DNA of 64,000 nucleotides from Globisporangium splendens (Eukaryota; Oomycota; Peronosporomycetes; Pythiales; Pythiaceae): contig VFIW01000006.1 in the NCBI GenBank assembly GCA_006386115.1, positions 888,706-952,705 of the forward strand. Direction: 5' to 3'. The notes under the pieces were generated by a model. The model had not been told where the DNA came from and made no database searches. It saw only the letters and a list, made by a program, of their open reading frames with translations. Below, piece after piece: positions 43,701 through 52,899 of the stretch. The position numbers and the translations under genes were made by a program. The number at the start of each line of letters is the position of its first letter. Within the stretch, counting starts at the first letter, position 1.

Positions 43701-43848
43701 AAAGAATGGCGACACAGGGGGAACCTCCGGAGGAAACCAAAGCAAACTGTACCTGGTAGCCGCAGGGACACGCGTCGAACGTCTTGTCCGTGATGTCGAG
43801 CTCCTCCATGCAGAGCGGGCAGCAGTCCTGTTCCTCCTCGTCAGCCAT
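40794..43848 (-). CDS. CNOT4: CCR4-NOT complex E3 ubiquitin ligase Not4/CNOT4
   Basis: Exons 43753-43848, 43388-43500, 43103-43271, 42798-42985, 42584-42714 and 40794-42433; 778 residues, all phases fit. Not4 ubiquitinates ribosomal and nascent-chain substrates in co-translational quality control and acts in mRNA decay. Seen in order: all-cysteine C4C4 RING (CPLCMEELDI, CPCGYQ, VCLWCWHQI, GLCPACRTPY); a basic coiled linker (KQRKQKEKSDRRNAAQ, NRKNLANVRV); an RRM (NLVYVIGLPQ, FGQYGKIIKAVV, SASAYITFSNKEDAL); and a CCCH finger CNFFLRNLQCNNPDCLYLH followed by ELGDQDDSFTKEEMQ. The last exon is a long Ser/Asn/Gly/Pro-rich tail with SPFG repeats, poorly conserved in all Not4s. The ATG at 43848 is the first true ATG. 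Confidence 0.95.
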
Positions 43849-44114
43849 GGCGTCGTTGCTGGTTGCGGCAAAGTCTCTCTTTCTCTTCTTCTCTCTCCCT
43901 TTCGTTTTGCGGCTGTCACTCACTCGCCAGAACCAAAATTACACCAAGCCCGTGTGATCCTTTCAATTGGTTTCCCTTAAGGGGGAACAGAGAGGAGCGA
44001 AAAATTCCGTCAGGTACGTTATAGTTTACGAGTTGTAAATTACTTCGTTGTGTATTTTACGTTTTTGCCATTCTCGCCTATACTGTACGACACAGTACTA
44101 CTGTACATAATTGG

Positions 44115-44163
44115 TACAGGGGTCCCTCCGGATAAACTGCTGTATGATTGAGGGGGTACTGTA
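44115..44163. repeat. Short inverted repeat, possible transposon-end remnant
   Basis: TACAGGGGTCCCTC on the left faces GAGGGGGTACTGTA on the right (its reverse complement is TACAGTACCCCCTC). The arms match at 10 of 14 positions around a ~21-bp loop. The left arm continues CGGATAA and is vaguely like pogo/Tigger terminal repeats. No transposase is nearby. Confidence 0.3.
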
Positions 44164-45190
44164 GGTGTCCTGAATTGGACGGTGGACTATTATTCAAACA
44201 GATACAGAACGGTTCATTTTGGACCGGTCCTCATATGAACCGATCACTTTTTGGAAATTGAGAGTCGTCTGCTGAATTTAAACACAACAGCCTTCAGAAA
44301 TATCCAGCACAGCTTGACATACAATTAATTATGATCAAACATCTAGAGGAAAATTTTGGTGCTTGATCGAAATCATCACACCTCACAGTTGGATCTCACG
44401 AAACAAGGCTGCAGCTTTCCACATGATGCTGCTTCTGGCGAAGTGTACTCGCGTGTGTCGTTGGCAGGACAGCTTTTGAGAGCAAACCTGTCAGGCATGC
44501 AGCACCGTCTCGTTTGCGTGTTCCGTGAAGATGCTGTGTGTGTTTGTGTGTGCGCACACACACGATATGGGAGCTTACTCACAAATTTCTCTTTTGAGAC
44601 ACATCAAAGGTTGAACCTGTTATATGAAAAACCAGTCGCTGTCTGTCTTTCTTCGCCATCTACGAGCCTAATATAGAGAAGACAAAAGCATCGCTGTCGG
44701 GGGTATTCAATCTCTCTCGGGAGGTCTGATGCATGCGTGCTCTTTATAAGGTACAATATTGTACGAAAGTGACTTGATCAACCTATGTAGGACGAGCCAA
44801 CGTGGCTGCAAAGGTCGCTGACCATCTTGTTGACCTGAGGGGCCAAGTCAGAAGGAACAGCATCGTCGTTGGGGACATTGTGCACGTCATGGGCGGTCTG
44901 ATACGTGTCTGCTCTTTAACAGCGATAAGCAGTACAGTACCAGACGAAGGTGATGAGACCTACCTCCTGCACGTCAAACAAACCTGAACCTGAGCATGGC
45001 TACATTCTCGCGAACGGTAGGTACAGAGTTGACTTGGCATTGTCACAGATGCTATTCCTAAAACCAGGTTCACAGTGAAGCGTCGCGGAAGTGCAGCAAT
45101 GATCCGAACGTAGCCACGCTGGATGCGTACGGCGCCTGAGACGCTGCAATTGGCTCGGCTGGCGTTTTCCTGATATTTTGTAAGTTGGTG

Positions 45191-45499
45191 ATGGCGCGCA
45201 TGCGTTTTTTTCTTCTTCTTGTCTCGGTGTTCCTCATCAGCGAATCGGTTCAGTCTCGCACAAAACAAGCTCTCATAAACTCCAGAAGAGAGAGGGAGCC
45301 GGACGAACACGAATATATATATAGAATTCTCGTACGTTTCAGCGCTGTATATGAGACAACGAGTACACGTCAGCTTCACTTTATTTGGCTGATCCAAAGT
45401 TGTTGCAGTTTCCAGCAAACGCGAATGCGCCGATTGTCCAACTGCTGGCCTTTCTTTGGCAGGAATAGAGCTCTTCGCCGCCGTCCACGAATGTATTAA
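45191..45499 (+). CDS. Possible small secreted protein (doubtful)
   Basis: 102 codons. The N-terminus MARMRFFLLLVSVFLISESV would score as a signal peptide, and the mature part is charged (RREREPDEHE) and then basic. The hydrophobic run is encoded by a T-rich tract, so it may be accidental. No family and no promoter element were recognised. Confidence 0.2.
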   Translation: MARMRFFLLLVSVFLISESVQSRTKQALINSRREREPDEHEYIYRILVRFSAVYETTSTRQLHFIWLIQSCCSFQQTRMRRLSNCWPFFGRNRALRRRPRMY

Positions 45500-46248
45500 T
45501 ATTCTGTAAACGGATCTCCTTGAATTTCTTCACGGTGGCCCAAGTTCTTACGCCTGATGTCAGAGCGCGGGACGTCTTGGTGCAACGTGGCTGCTCCTCC
45601 TTTCGCAGGATCGCTTGCTGACCTCGTACCTGCGCCAGTCGTACTAGGCTCCACGCCCACCCTCAACGTCTAAACCCAAGGCAGCGTGCGATGAAAACAA
45701 ACCCGAGAACGCGATCGCGGCGGTCTCGGTGCGTTTGTGCATCGAATGATGATAACACAGGCGACGCGAAGAGGCGTCCTTGCCGAGAATTGAAGAATGA
45801 TGGTTCTTACCACATCATCAGGGTAACTGCTTTTCATATCGCTCGTATCACATTCCATAGGTCTCAAGTGCCCATAAAGATGTGCTTTTCAGTCTCACGT
45901 CAACGATTGATTTAAGAGGGGCATACGATTCGGAAGGAGTTTAGGCGACAAAAACACGCGACCATGCGTTGCACAAAAACGCGCAGCTGGTTTTTCGACA
46001 GCAGTCCTCTAAGACACGTGATTTAACACCAAGCAGAAAGGACGCGTCGAGTGAGTGGCTTCAGCTATCATTCTCGCCACATCTCCGCGTTTCGGAGCGA
46101 CTGCGCGGCCAGCAGCTACGTTTTCTTTTTTGATCGTGCATTTATTTATTGGCGGAGAGAAAGCAGGGAGGAGTGGGCGGACGAGATCATTCGCACTCCC
46201 ACTCCTGAGCTCGTGGAAGGCTGAGGTGGCTGAGGTGGCTGCTGCACT

Positions 46249-46263
46249 GCTCAGACCACATTT
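46249..46263 (+). promoter_or_regulatory. Oomycete Inr + FPR core promoter of HTH-UPRT gene
   Basis: GCTCAGACCACATTT matches the initiator/FPR consensus with the CAWTTT block at the right spacing, 12 nt before the ATG at 46275. The leader would be very short. Confidence 0.5.
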
Positions 46264-46274
46264 GCATATTCAGC

Positions 46275-48005
46275 ATGAAGAGCAACGACAACGGGAACGT
46301 CCCACCGAATCCGCATCGTCACAACACGCCTCCGCAACATCGGCTGCCGACATTTCCGTACCAGCACTCGCTCCAGCACCTCCACACCTTCCCGTCGCGC
46401 AGCCACTCGGCCCCCGAAGGGGATCCATCCTCGTGGGGCATTGACGACAGCGAGCAGCACCAACAGCACCACCACTCGCATTCCTTGAACGACATCGACG
46501 TCCTAGACCGCGAGCTCGCTTACTCCTTGAGCTCATCGACCACACCCAGCACCACCAGAAGCAGCAGACACACTGACCACACGCCTCCGGCGTCCTCACG
46601 TGGATCACTGCTAGACTTCCTCCAAGACCGAGGCTCCCCTGGGATCGAACCAGAAAAAGAGTTTTTCGGAGGCAGCAGCTCGAGGAAGAGCAGTGACGAG
46701 GAGATCTCGAGTCGCGCCAGCAGTGTAGGGACGCCCAATAGTGCATCATCGCAACAGCAGCTCGACCAAATCATGGAGGATGCATCGCATTCACAAATTG
46801 GGAGGGCACAGCCGAGGAGAAGCAGCAGTCGTACACAGGCAGTCGTCAACGTGGCCGGTGGAGCAGCAGGGAAGCGGTCGCGGTATCTTCGTGAGATCGA
46901 CCGTCGCAGTATTATTCATCGGATCGATCGTGGGGAAAAGCAGGCGGCACTGGCGAAGGAGTTTGGCGTCACGCGTGCAGCGATCTGTCACATTAACAAG
47001 AACCGGATTGAGATCCTCACGCGTTCGACGCGAGCAGACGTGCACTCGGGAGCGAGACACCCGAAGCGGGGATTGTACACGACTTCGGTGGCTCCGCCGT
47101 CAGTCATCCAAGCGTAAGTTATTGCCCGCTATGCCGCCTATGCATTGTGATGGAATAGAAGACTGACATGTGCCATTGCGTTCTCAAACAAACAGCAGCT
47201 TAGCAGCTCGAGAGCAAGCCGAAGCGGATGCAGCGAGCGACGCACAGCCGATTGTGCACGAAGTGCAATCGCGGTCGATGGCTGTGCTCATGACGACGCT
47301 GCGGAAACGCGAGACGCGGCCGCGAGACTTCCAGAGCTGCACAGACCGAGCATTCAGGTGAGGCTAACCCGTCACAATTTCCTGGTTTATAATAAATGTC
47401 ACTCACTTGGGTTTTGCTCGCTCATGCGTAGACTGCTGCTAGAAGAAGCGCTTTCACGAGTGCCGACCCATGCGGTCGACATCGTGACGCCGTACGACTT
47501 TGTGTGCGAGGGGCTCGCCGTGGACCGGCCGAGCTGCGGCATCTCGATCAGCGAGGACGGCTTCGCACTCTTACAGATCTTCCGCGATGTGCAGCCCGCG
47601 AGTCCCGTGGGCTTCATCACACTGAACGGCACGGCCGCAGTCGACGGCCAGAGCACCGAGCCGACGCTGCAGAAGGTGTGCGCGCCGCCTGACCTGCGCG
47701 CCTACAATGTGGTGCTCATGGAGGCGACGTGCGCCACAGGCGCCGGTGCGTGCGTGTCCATCCAGGCGCTGCTGGACTTCGGCGCGCTCGAGTCATCGAT
47801 TTACTTTGTGTGTCTACTTACGAGCGCGCCCGCCGTGGCCGAGATCTGCAACCGGTTCCCGCAAGTGCGGATCGTCACGGGCGGGATTGACCCGGAGGTG
47901 AACGAAATGGACGCGATTTGTCCCGGCATCGGCAACTTTACGGAGCGCTATTTCAACACGACCGTCACGCACCACACCAGCATGGGAGCCAACGTCTACT
48001 TATGA
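46275..48005 (+). CDS. CENP-B/Psq-type HTH fused to a uracil phosphoribosyltransferase-like domain
   Basis: Exons 46275-47113, 47196-47357 and 47432-48005 (both phase 2); 524 residues. Residues 1-200 are disordered and rich in His, Ser, Gln. Residues ~202-252 form a helix-turn-helix of the CENP-B/Pipsqueak type (GEKQAALAKEFGVTRAAICH). From ~300 a UPRT fold follows: RPRDFQSCTDRAFRLLLEEA, CGISISEDGFALLQIF, PTLQKVCAPPDLRAYNVVLM, and GIDPEVNEMDAICPGIGNF then TERYFNT. In active UPRTs the PRPP loop reads (L)DPMLATG and the uracil site PGLGD-x-GDRYFGT. Here the loop is MEATCATG (catalytic Asp to Glu, Pro lost) and the uracil site is PGIGN...RYFNT. So it is probably a nucleotide-sensing or scaffold domain linked to a DNA-binding head, not a salvage enzyme. 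That role is inference. Confidence 0.83.
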
Positions 48006-48856
48006 AGAGTCGTTTAGGTCATCCGAAGTGAAAGGGGTGACTTAAGAAGTGGGGCACGTTGTCGCTCTGACGGGATTGCAACTTGGGTCTTTTTGTTTGT
48101 CGAAAAGAAGCAGACCTTCAGCTTAGGAGTGAAATTGTGTAGAAGTATACGAAACTATATGTTGCATCAAAGATATGCGTCTAAAATGGATCTAAATTCA
48201 TGCTTTTCTGCCTTGCAGTGTTGCTATTTGGTGCTGAAAATTTGGTGCTCTGGCTTCATTGCATGTTTATTGCAGTGCAGAATGGCGTGCAATACTGCTT
48301 TATACGATACACTCACAAACCTGAAGCACACACAAGATGTGCCCTGACAGTCGACTGCTGCAGCGCAGTATTGCTGCTCCTCTTTCTGTCTGGACTCGCC
48401 ACTGCTTCTATCAATGAGCAACTGCACCACCACCGTCGTCGCGTCAGCCGCGCATTTCACAACCAAAAACTAAAACACCAAAATTGCGCAGAAAGGTCTT
48501 CGCGATCGAATCAGCAAAGCAAGTGTCTTTACCCATTTTAAACAGGTGACTCTTCACAGAACTCCTCTACTTTTGTATCTCTAATGACATAGACAGGTAT
48601 ACCCCACATAAAGAGGCTTATGAAACACAGGTTGAAGTTGCGCATCTCCAACTCTCTACAAGAACTAATTCGTCTAACAATGTTCACCCTCTTTCTTCTT
48701 CCGCCCTCTCCCCTGCCCCATCCTTTATGAAGCCTCCTGATGTGGAGCTGAAAGGTCATATGGTACAGTGGTCGTTCGCCCTCATTTGGCGCAGAGCGGA
48801 CGCAGCGGCCGAGCGACGGTACCTTGTAGAAGCAGCAGCGCAGCAGCAGCAGCAGC
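48006..48856. other. Intergenic region
   Basis: No supported gene. Near its end (about 48778-48790) CCCTCATTTGG resembles an oomycete initiator upstream of the next gene. Confidence 0.4.
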
Positions 48857-49681
48857 ATGAGCCATGGGCTCGCGGACGCGTCGTTCTTCCCGACGGCCAA
48901 GGAGCTCTCGACGGGGCTGCAGTGGTTCCGAGACCACCCGGTGCTCGCGGCTGCCGCCGCCACGGCCGTCTCCGTCATCACGTACCTGAACACGACCGAG
49001 ACGCTCGCATCCAGCGCGAGCCAATTGGCGGAGGACGATGACGACTTTGACAAGGAGTGCGCAAGCAATGCGGATGGCAGCAGCGGCAATGTGTATGGCG
49101 GACGCTCGGTGTTGTGTCGAAAGCGAGTGGTGACGACGACGACAAGGAGTGCGTTGGAAAGAGGCGCGAAAACGCCGCCCCCTGGCACTGCGCATCGGTC
49201 TGCGAGCGACGGCAAGCTGTCGGCGGCAGTGAGCTGGTGCGATGAGCATGGCGGCAGTCTGACGCAGGTGTTTGAAGAGTGGCATCTCACGGAAGAAGAG
49301 CGCATCAGTGACCAGGAGCGCCACAGCGGCATGAGCGAGGCACAAGACGCCGTGTTTCCATGTTCCGGTGACGAAAACACCGGAACTTTCTGTGACGAAG
49401 GTTTCGCTGGCAGCGCACGAGTAAACGGGGCGACTGCGCGACTGCCACCCATCGGCGCGCTCAAGAAAAGTTCGACTCAGCAGTCTATATTGAGTGCGAT
49501 GAACGCGACCGTTGGGTCGAACCATGGAAGAACCAGCAGCCGCCACCACGAGCCAGCGCGACTAGAGGCGCCAGCGGAGCACGACTCGCTGCAGGTCGAG
49601 TCGCCGCAGTGGGGCTGGTACGTCGCGATCACGCCGCCGCAAGACCATCTGCATCCGAACGTGCCGCGAGTGGCCATGTAA
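48857..49681 (+). CDS. Unknown protein with one N-terminal hydrophobic segment
   Basis: Intronless, 274 residues. A short helix (HPVLAAAAATAVSVITYLNT) could be a weak membrane or mitochondrial anchor. The middle is acidic and Ser/Thr-rich with likely phosphosites. The C-terminus ends in a more ordered SPQWGWYVAITPPQDHLHP, a W-G-x-Y-V-x-I-T-P-P pattern that I take to be a conserved tail motif. The antisense strand also has a long frame (to 48538), but the plus frame has the better start context, acidic/basic balance and third-position GC. Function unknown. Confidence 0.6.
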   Translation: MSHGLADASFFPTAKELSTGLQWFRDHPVLAAAAATAVSVITYLNTTETLASSASQLAEDDDDFDKECASNADGSSGNVYGGRSVLCRKRVVTTTTRSALERGAKTPPPGTAHRSASDGKLSAAVSWCDEHGGSLTQVFEEWHLTEEERISDQERHSGMSEAQDAVFPCSGDENTGTFCDEGFAGSARVNGATARLPPIGALKKSSTQQSILSAMNATVGSNHGRTSSRHHEPARLEAPAEHDSLQVESPQWGWYVAITPPQDHLHPNVPRVAM

Positions 49682-49917
49682 CCCTACCGCGCTCCATACG
49701 CTGCGACGAACGGAGCGAGCGCGCCAAAGATGTATGGAAGCATCTCGTCCCTCCATCGATCTACTTCCGGGCGAATCCCGTAGATGGAAGAAGAAATGGA
49801 GTGATGGCGAGTGTGGTGGTGTGGTGTGGTCCGTAGTTCTTAGTGTGTCATCTTCCTTCGCCTTTGGCTTATAAAATATACATACAATGCGATCACTTTA
49901 GCTCTCTCATGGGTTTG

Positions 49918-52565
49918 TTAAAGCCAGCGATCCTCATCTGCGGCGTCGCCATCTTCACGTCCTGGCACTTCGCCTGTGTCGCACGCCACTAAAGCGCCAA
50001 CGGCAGGAGAAGGCCCTCGCATAACGTCGTCGTTCTCGTGGATCTCATCAGCGTCATGCGTGCGACCGATCGACGGTGTGAAAGCGCTCTGGGCATGTTG
50101 TTGGTACGGAATCTGTTGCGGCTGTTGCCTGATTTGACTTGCGAGAAACGCGAGCTGCTCCATGGACCACGCCGACTGGTCTTTGAGCCATTGGATCTCG
50201 TCACGCGCAGTCGATTCAACGACCTGGTCGATCATGCCAGTCAGGCAACTCGCGACGGCGTTGTCACACGTGGCGCTCTCCATCGTCCACGTCAAATACT
50301 CATAGCAAGTTCGACACTCTTGCGCGTGGCTGGTTGTCCAGGTCTGGAGACCTTGCAGTTGTTCATGGAGTCCCGACTTCTCCATGCATTTCGCAAACTT
50401 CTCCTCGACATCATCGAATAACGCGTACTTGAGATCAGTCAAGTGCGTTGGCAGTTGCGTCTCAAAGAATTGGACCCATTCCGAACGCATCTCTGCCAGC
50501 ATCTCCGTTGATAAGGTTGGAGCAGCCACGTTACCAGAATTTTCTGCCGTAGCAGCGCTGCTTTCTTCAGGCGCAGAATCCACTCCCAAGCCTCGTGTTG
50601 GAGCCAAAATAACGGGAACCTCAGCATTTTCAGTCGTATTTGAAATCGGCGTAATCGCCGCCGATATCATCGTCTGCTGACGCTTGTGCTCTACATAATC
50701 CGCCAGTTTGCGCAGCATCGCGTCCGAGTCTTTGACGAATCCCTGCATCGTCTCCTTCACGATTTCCTGTTTCTCGTCCACTTGGTCCAGGATCTGCCGC
50801 TGCGCTTCTTCCAAGTTGGCCATGCGGCTTTTCAACTGCACGTGCGGCGCGACGCACTCTTCTCGCGTCGTTTCGATCGCCCGTGACAGAGACTTGATCA
50901 CGCTCTCCACGCGGTGCCGGAGCTTATCGTTGCTTTGCTGTCGCGCTTTCACCTCCATCGGCACCGCGTCTTCCAGTGCAAACAGCCTCGTTTGCATGAC
51001 ACGAGCCACTTCGTCCACGGCATTGTTGATATCCTCGAGCCGCGTTCGGTGGTCGTCGTCTTGGTGCAACAGCACCATGTGCCACGTTTTCATCCCCGAT
51101 AACGCCTCCAGCGCGAGAGTTTGGAGGCGTGCATCTGTATCCGCGAGAATAAACTGACAGACGCGCTTGATATGACCAAATTCCGTGTGGATCCATCGTT
51201 CCAACGCCAGCAAGTGGTCGTTAATGCGACTGAACTCGAGCATCTGACTCGATATCCGTTTGAAATCTGCACCAGTCATCAACTCGCGGTATTCTTCCAA
51301 CAGCCGCATCATATCCATTTTATCCGCCATTAACTTCGCATTCAGTCGATCGACATGATGAATGATCTTGGCGTCCATGGACGCGTCGATCTTGGCGACT
51401 GCAGCACGGAGATCTGCAATCCACTGGTTGCGTTCGTTCTCGTTTTTCCAGCGCTCATTCCGATCTGCTTCCACTTCGGTGCGAACTTGTGTCACCGTGT
51501 TCTTCAACAGCGCCAACGAATGCTGGACCTCGTCCATTTGCTGCTGTACCTACACAGCTTGTCGTGTCAGTCCAGCCTCAGACGCTGAAGCACACATTTA
51601 GCTCTTCGTATCTCCTCTGGACGCTGCGATGCTTGCGGCTGGCCCTTGAACGGCATGGAGTACTGAAGCTGCTGCTCGTGTAATTCGAGCTTGCGGCGTG
51701 TGCTCCCCTCGAGCGTTTTCACCGACAGCTCGACACTTTCGACAGTATGACCCAACCGTGCAACCTGTCAATTTTTCGCCAAGCACATTGTTCAATTGTC
51801 ATTGTTCTTGAATCTGAAGACTGCAAACGTCAAAAGTGATACCTCGGCGAACAGGAGGGCACATTTCTGCTGCCCTCGCTGCTGGAACACACTATCCGCC
51901 TGCAGCTTCCCATTGAACGAATGCACAAAGCGCTGGAGTTCTTCGCTCACTACTCATTTTCGATAAAGCGAAGGCATGCCAGAGCGATTAACAAACAGGC
52001 TCGCGTCGAAAGAAAATGGATAAAACAGCGACAGCAAACTATGTGCCTTTGCCAGCGAAAGCTGCAATCATGAGCAGCCAGAACAAAAAAAGGTGAGTTT
52101 CTTTTGCACAATGGTAATGTGCGTGGTTTCGTTATATTTACGCACCTTTTCATCTTCCCGCTGTTGGTGGTTGTTCGATAAATGCTGCCGTAGGTGCGCC
52201 AACTCGACACGCATGAGCTCGTTTTCTTTCTCTAACGAGTGGATTCGATCCATCACGAACCCTGTCGATGCGCTACTCGGAGATGAGGAAGACGAAGAAT
52301 ACGACAGCTCGTCTCGAAAGGGTTTCTCGGTGCCTGGCGCGAAAAGTTAGAAGGCCACATGCACACAATTCAGCCCAGTTTGTCCAAATTGTCCCATTAC
52401 GTTTCGTGAACATTGAAGCTTGCTCGTACCTGTCGGTTCTTCATCTCGCTTTCCTGTGCTTGGCAAACTGGACACGGGATACCCACCAGCTCCTGCGGGG
52501 TTGCCCAAAGTGCTCACATGGAGTGGCACGTTCGATGACGATTTGCGAATGGGAGGCAGCATCAT
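49918..52565 (-). CDS. Long coiled-coil protein, unknown
   Basis: Model: exons 52430-52565, 52146-52333, a 22-nt micro-exon (about 52055-52076), 51843-51949, 51594-51764 and 49918-51549; 751 residues with all phases closing. Nearly the whole protein is helical with heptads: RIHSLEKENELMRVELAHLR, then MDEVQHSLALLKNTVTQVRT, and a long rod rich in ARLQTL / RVESVIKSLSRAIE. A disordered Ala/Thr/Glu stretch and a second coil (IRQQPQQIPYQQ) follow before an acidic tail. The micro-exon (LSLAKAH) is inferred because direct joining of its neighbours breaks the frame. The last intron is only 44 nt. It resembles cytoskeletal or basal-body scaffold proteins in composition only. Confidence 0.68.
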
Positions 52566-52899
52566 AGATGATGGCTTTCGGCTCCCTATTCGGTTGTCAC
52601 TCTCGCTTCTGTTAGCTAATCCTCACCCTTGTCGTTCTGTTTGAGACCCTGAAACCCCCGTACAAGCTCATCACCAGTCACATCAGTTTTTAGATCACGT
52701 TCTCCTTACCTTACATGGGATGCGGCTCTTTGCTGGGATTTTGAGATGGTTGGCAACTTTGCATCGCTGATTGTGAATACCATCATTTGAAATACACGCA
52801 ATAAGTGGAACAACACAGCAGCAAGAGATCATTCACCCCGCAAGCAGGAGAGAGAAAGTCATGTTTGGGTGGTTGCTCTGCATGGCGACGCTATCTCGA
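52566..52899. other. Intergenic, nothing recognised
   Basis: Spacer between the coiled-coil gene start and the ataxin-2 stop. Both genes are on minus. Confidence 0.4.

Larger units (their letters stand above)
43849..46248. other. 2.4-kb gene-poor stretch with low-complexity and palindromic sequence
   Basis: No confident gene. It contains the inverted repeat at 44115-44163, a TG/CA palindrome near 44534-44565, and a weak secreted ORF at 45191. The rest has scattered short frames. Confidence 0.45.

Noticed and set aside
48538..49464. 308-codon minus-strand frame opposite the unknown gene at 48857-49681
   Set aside because: Composition is that of an antisense shadow (Ser/Arg/Leu strings, no domain), and the plus frame has a better start and an ordered C-terminal motif.
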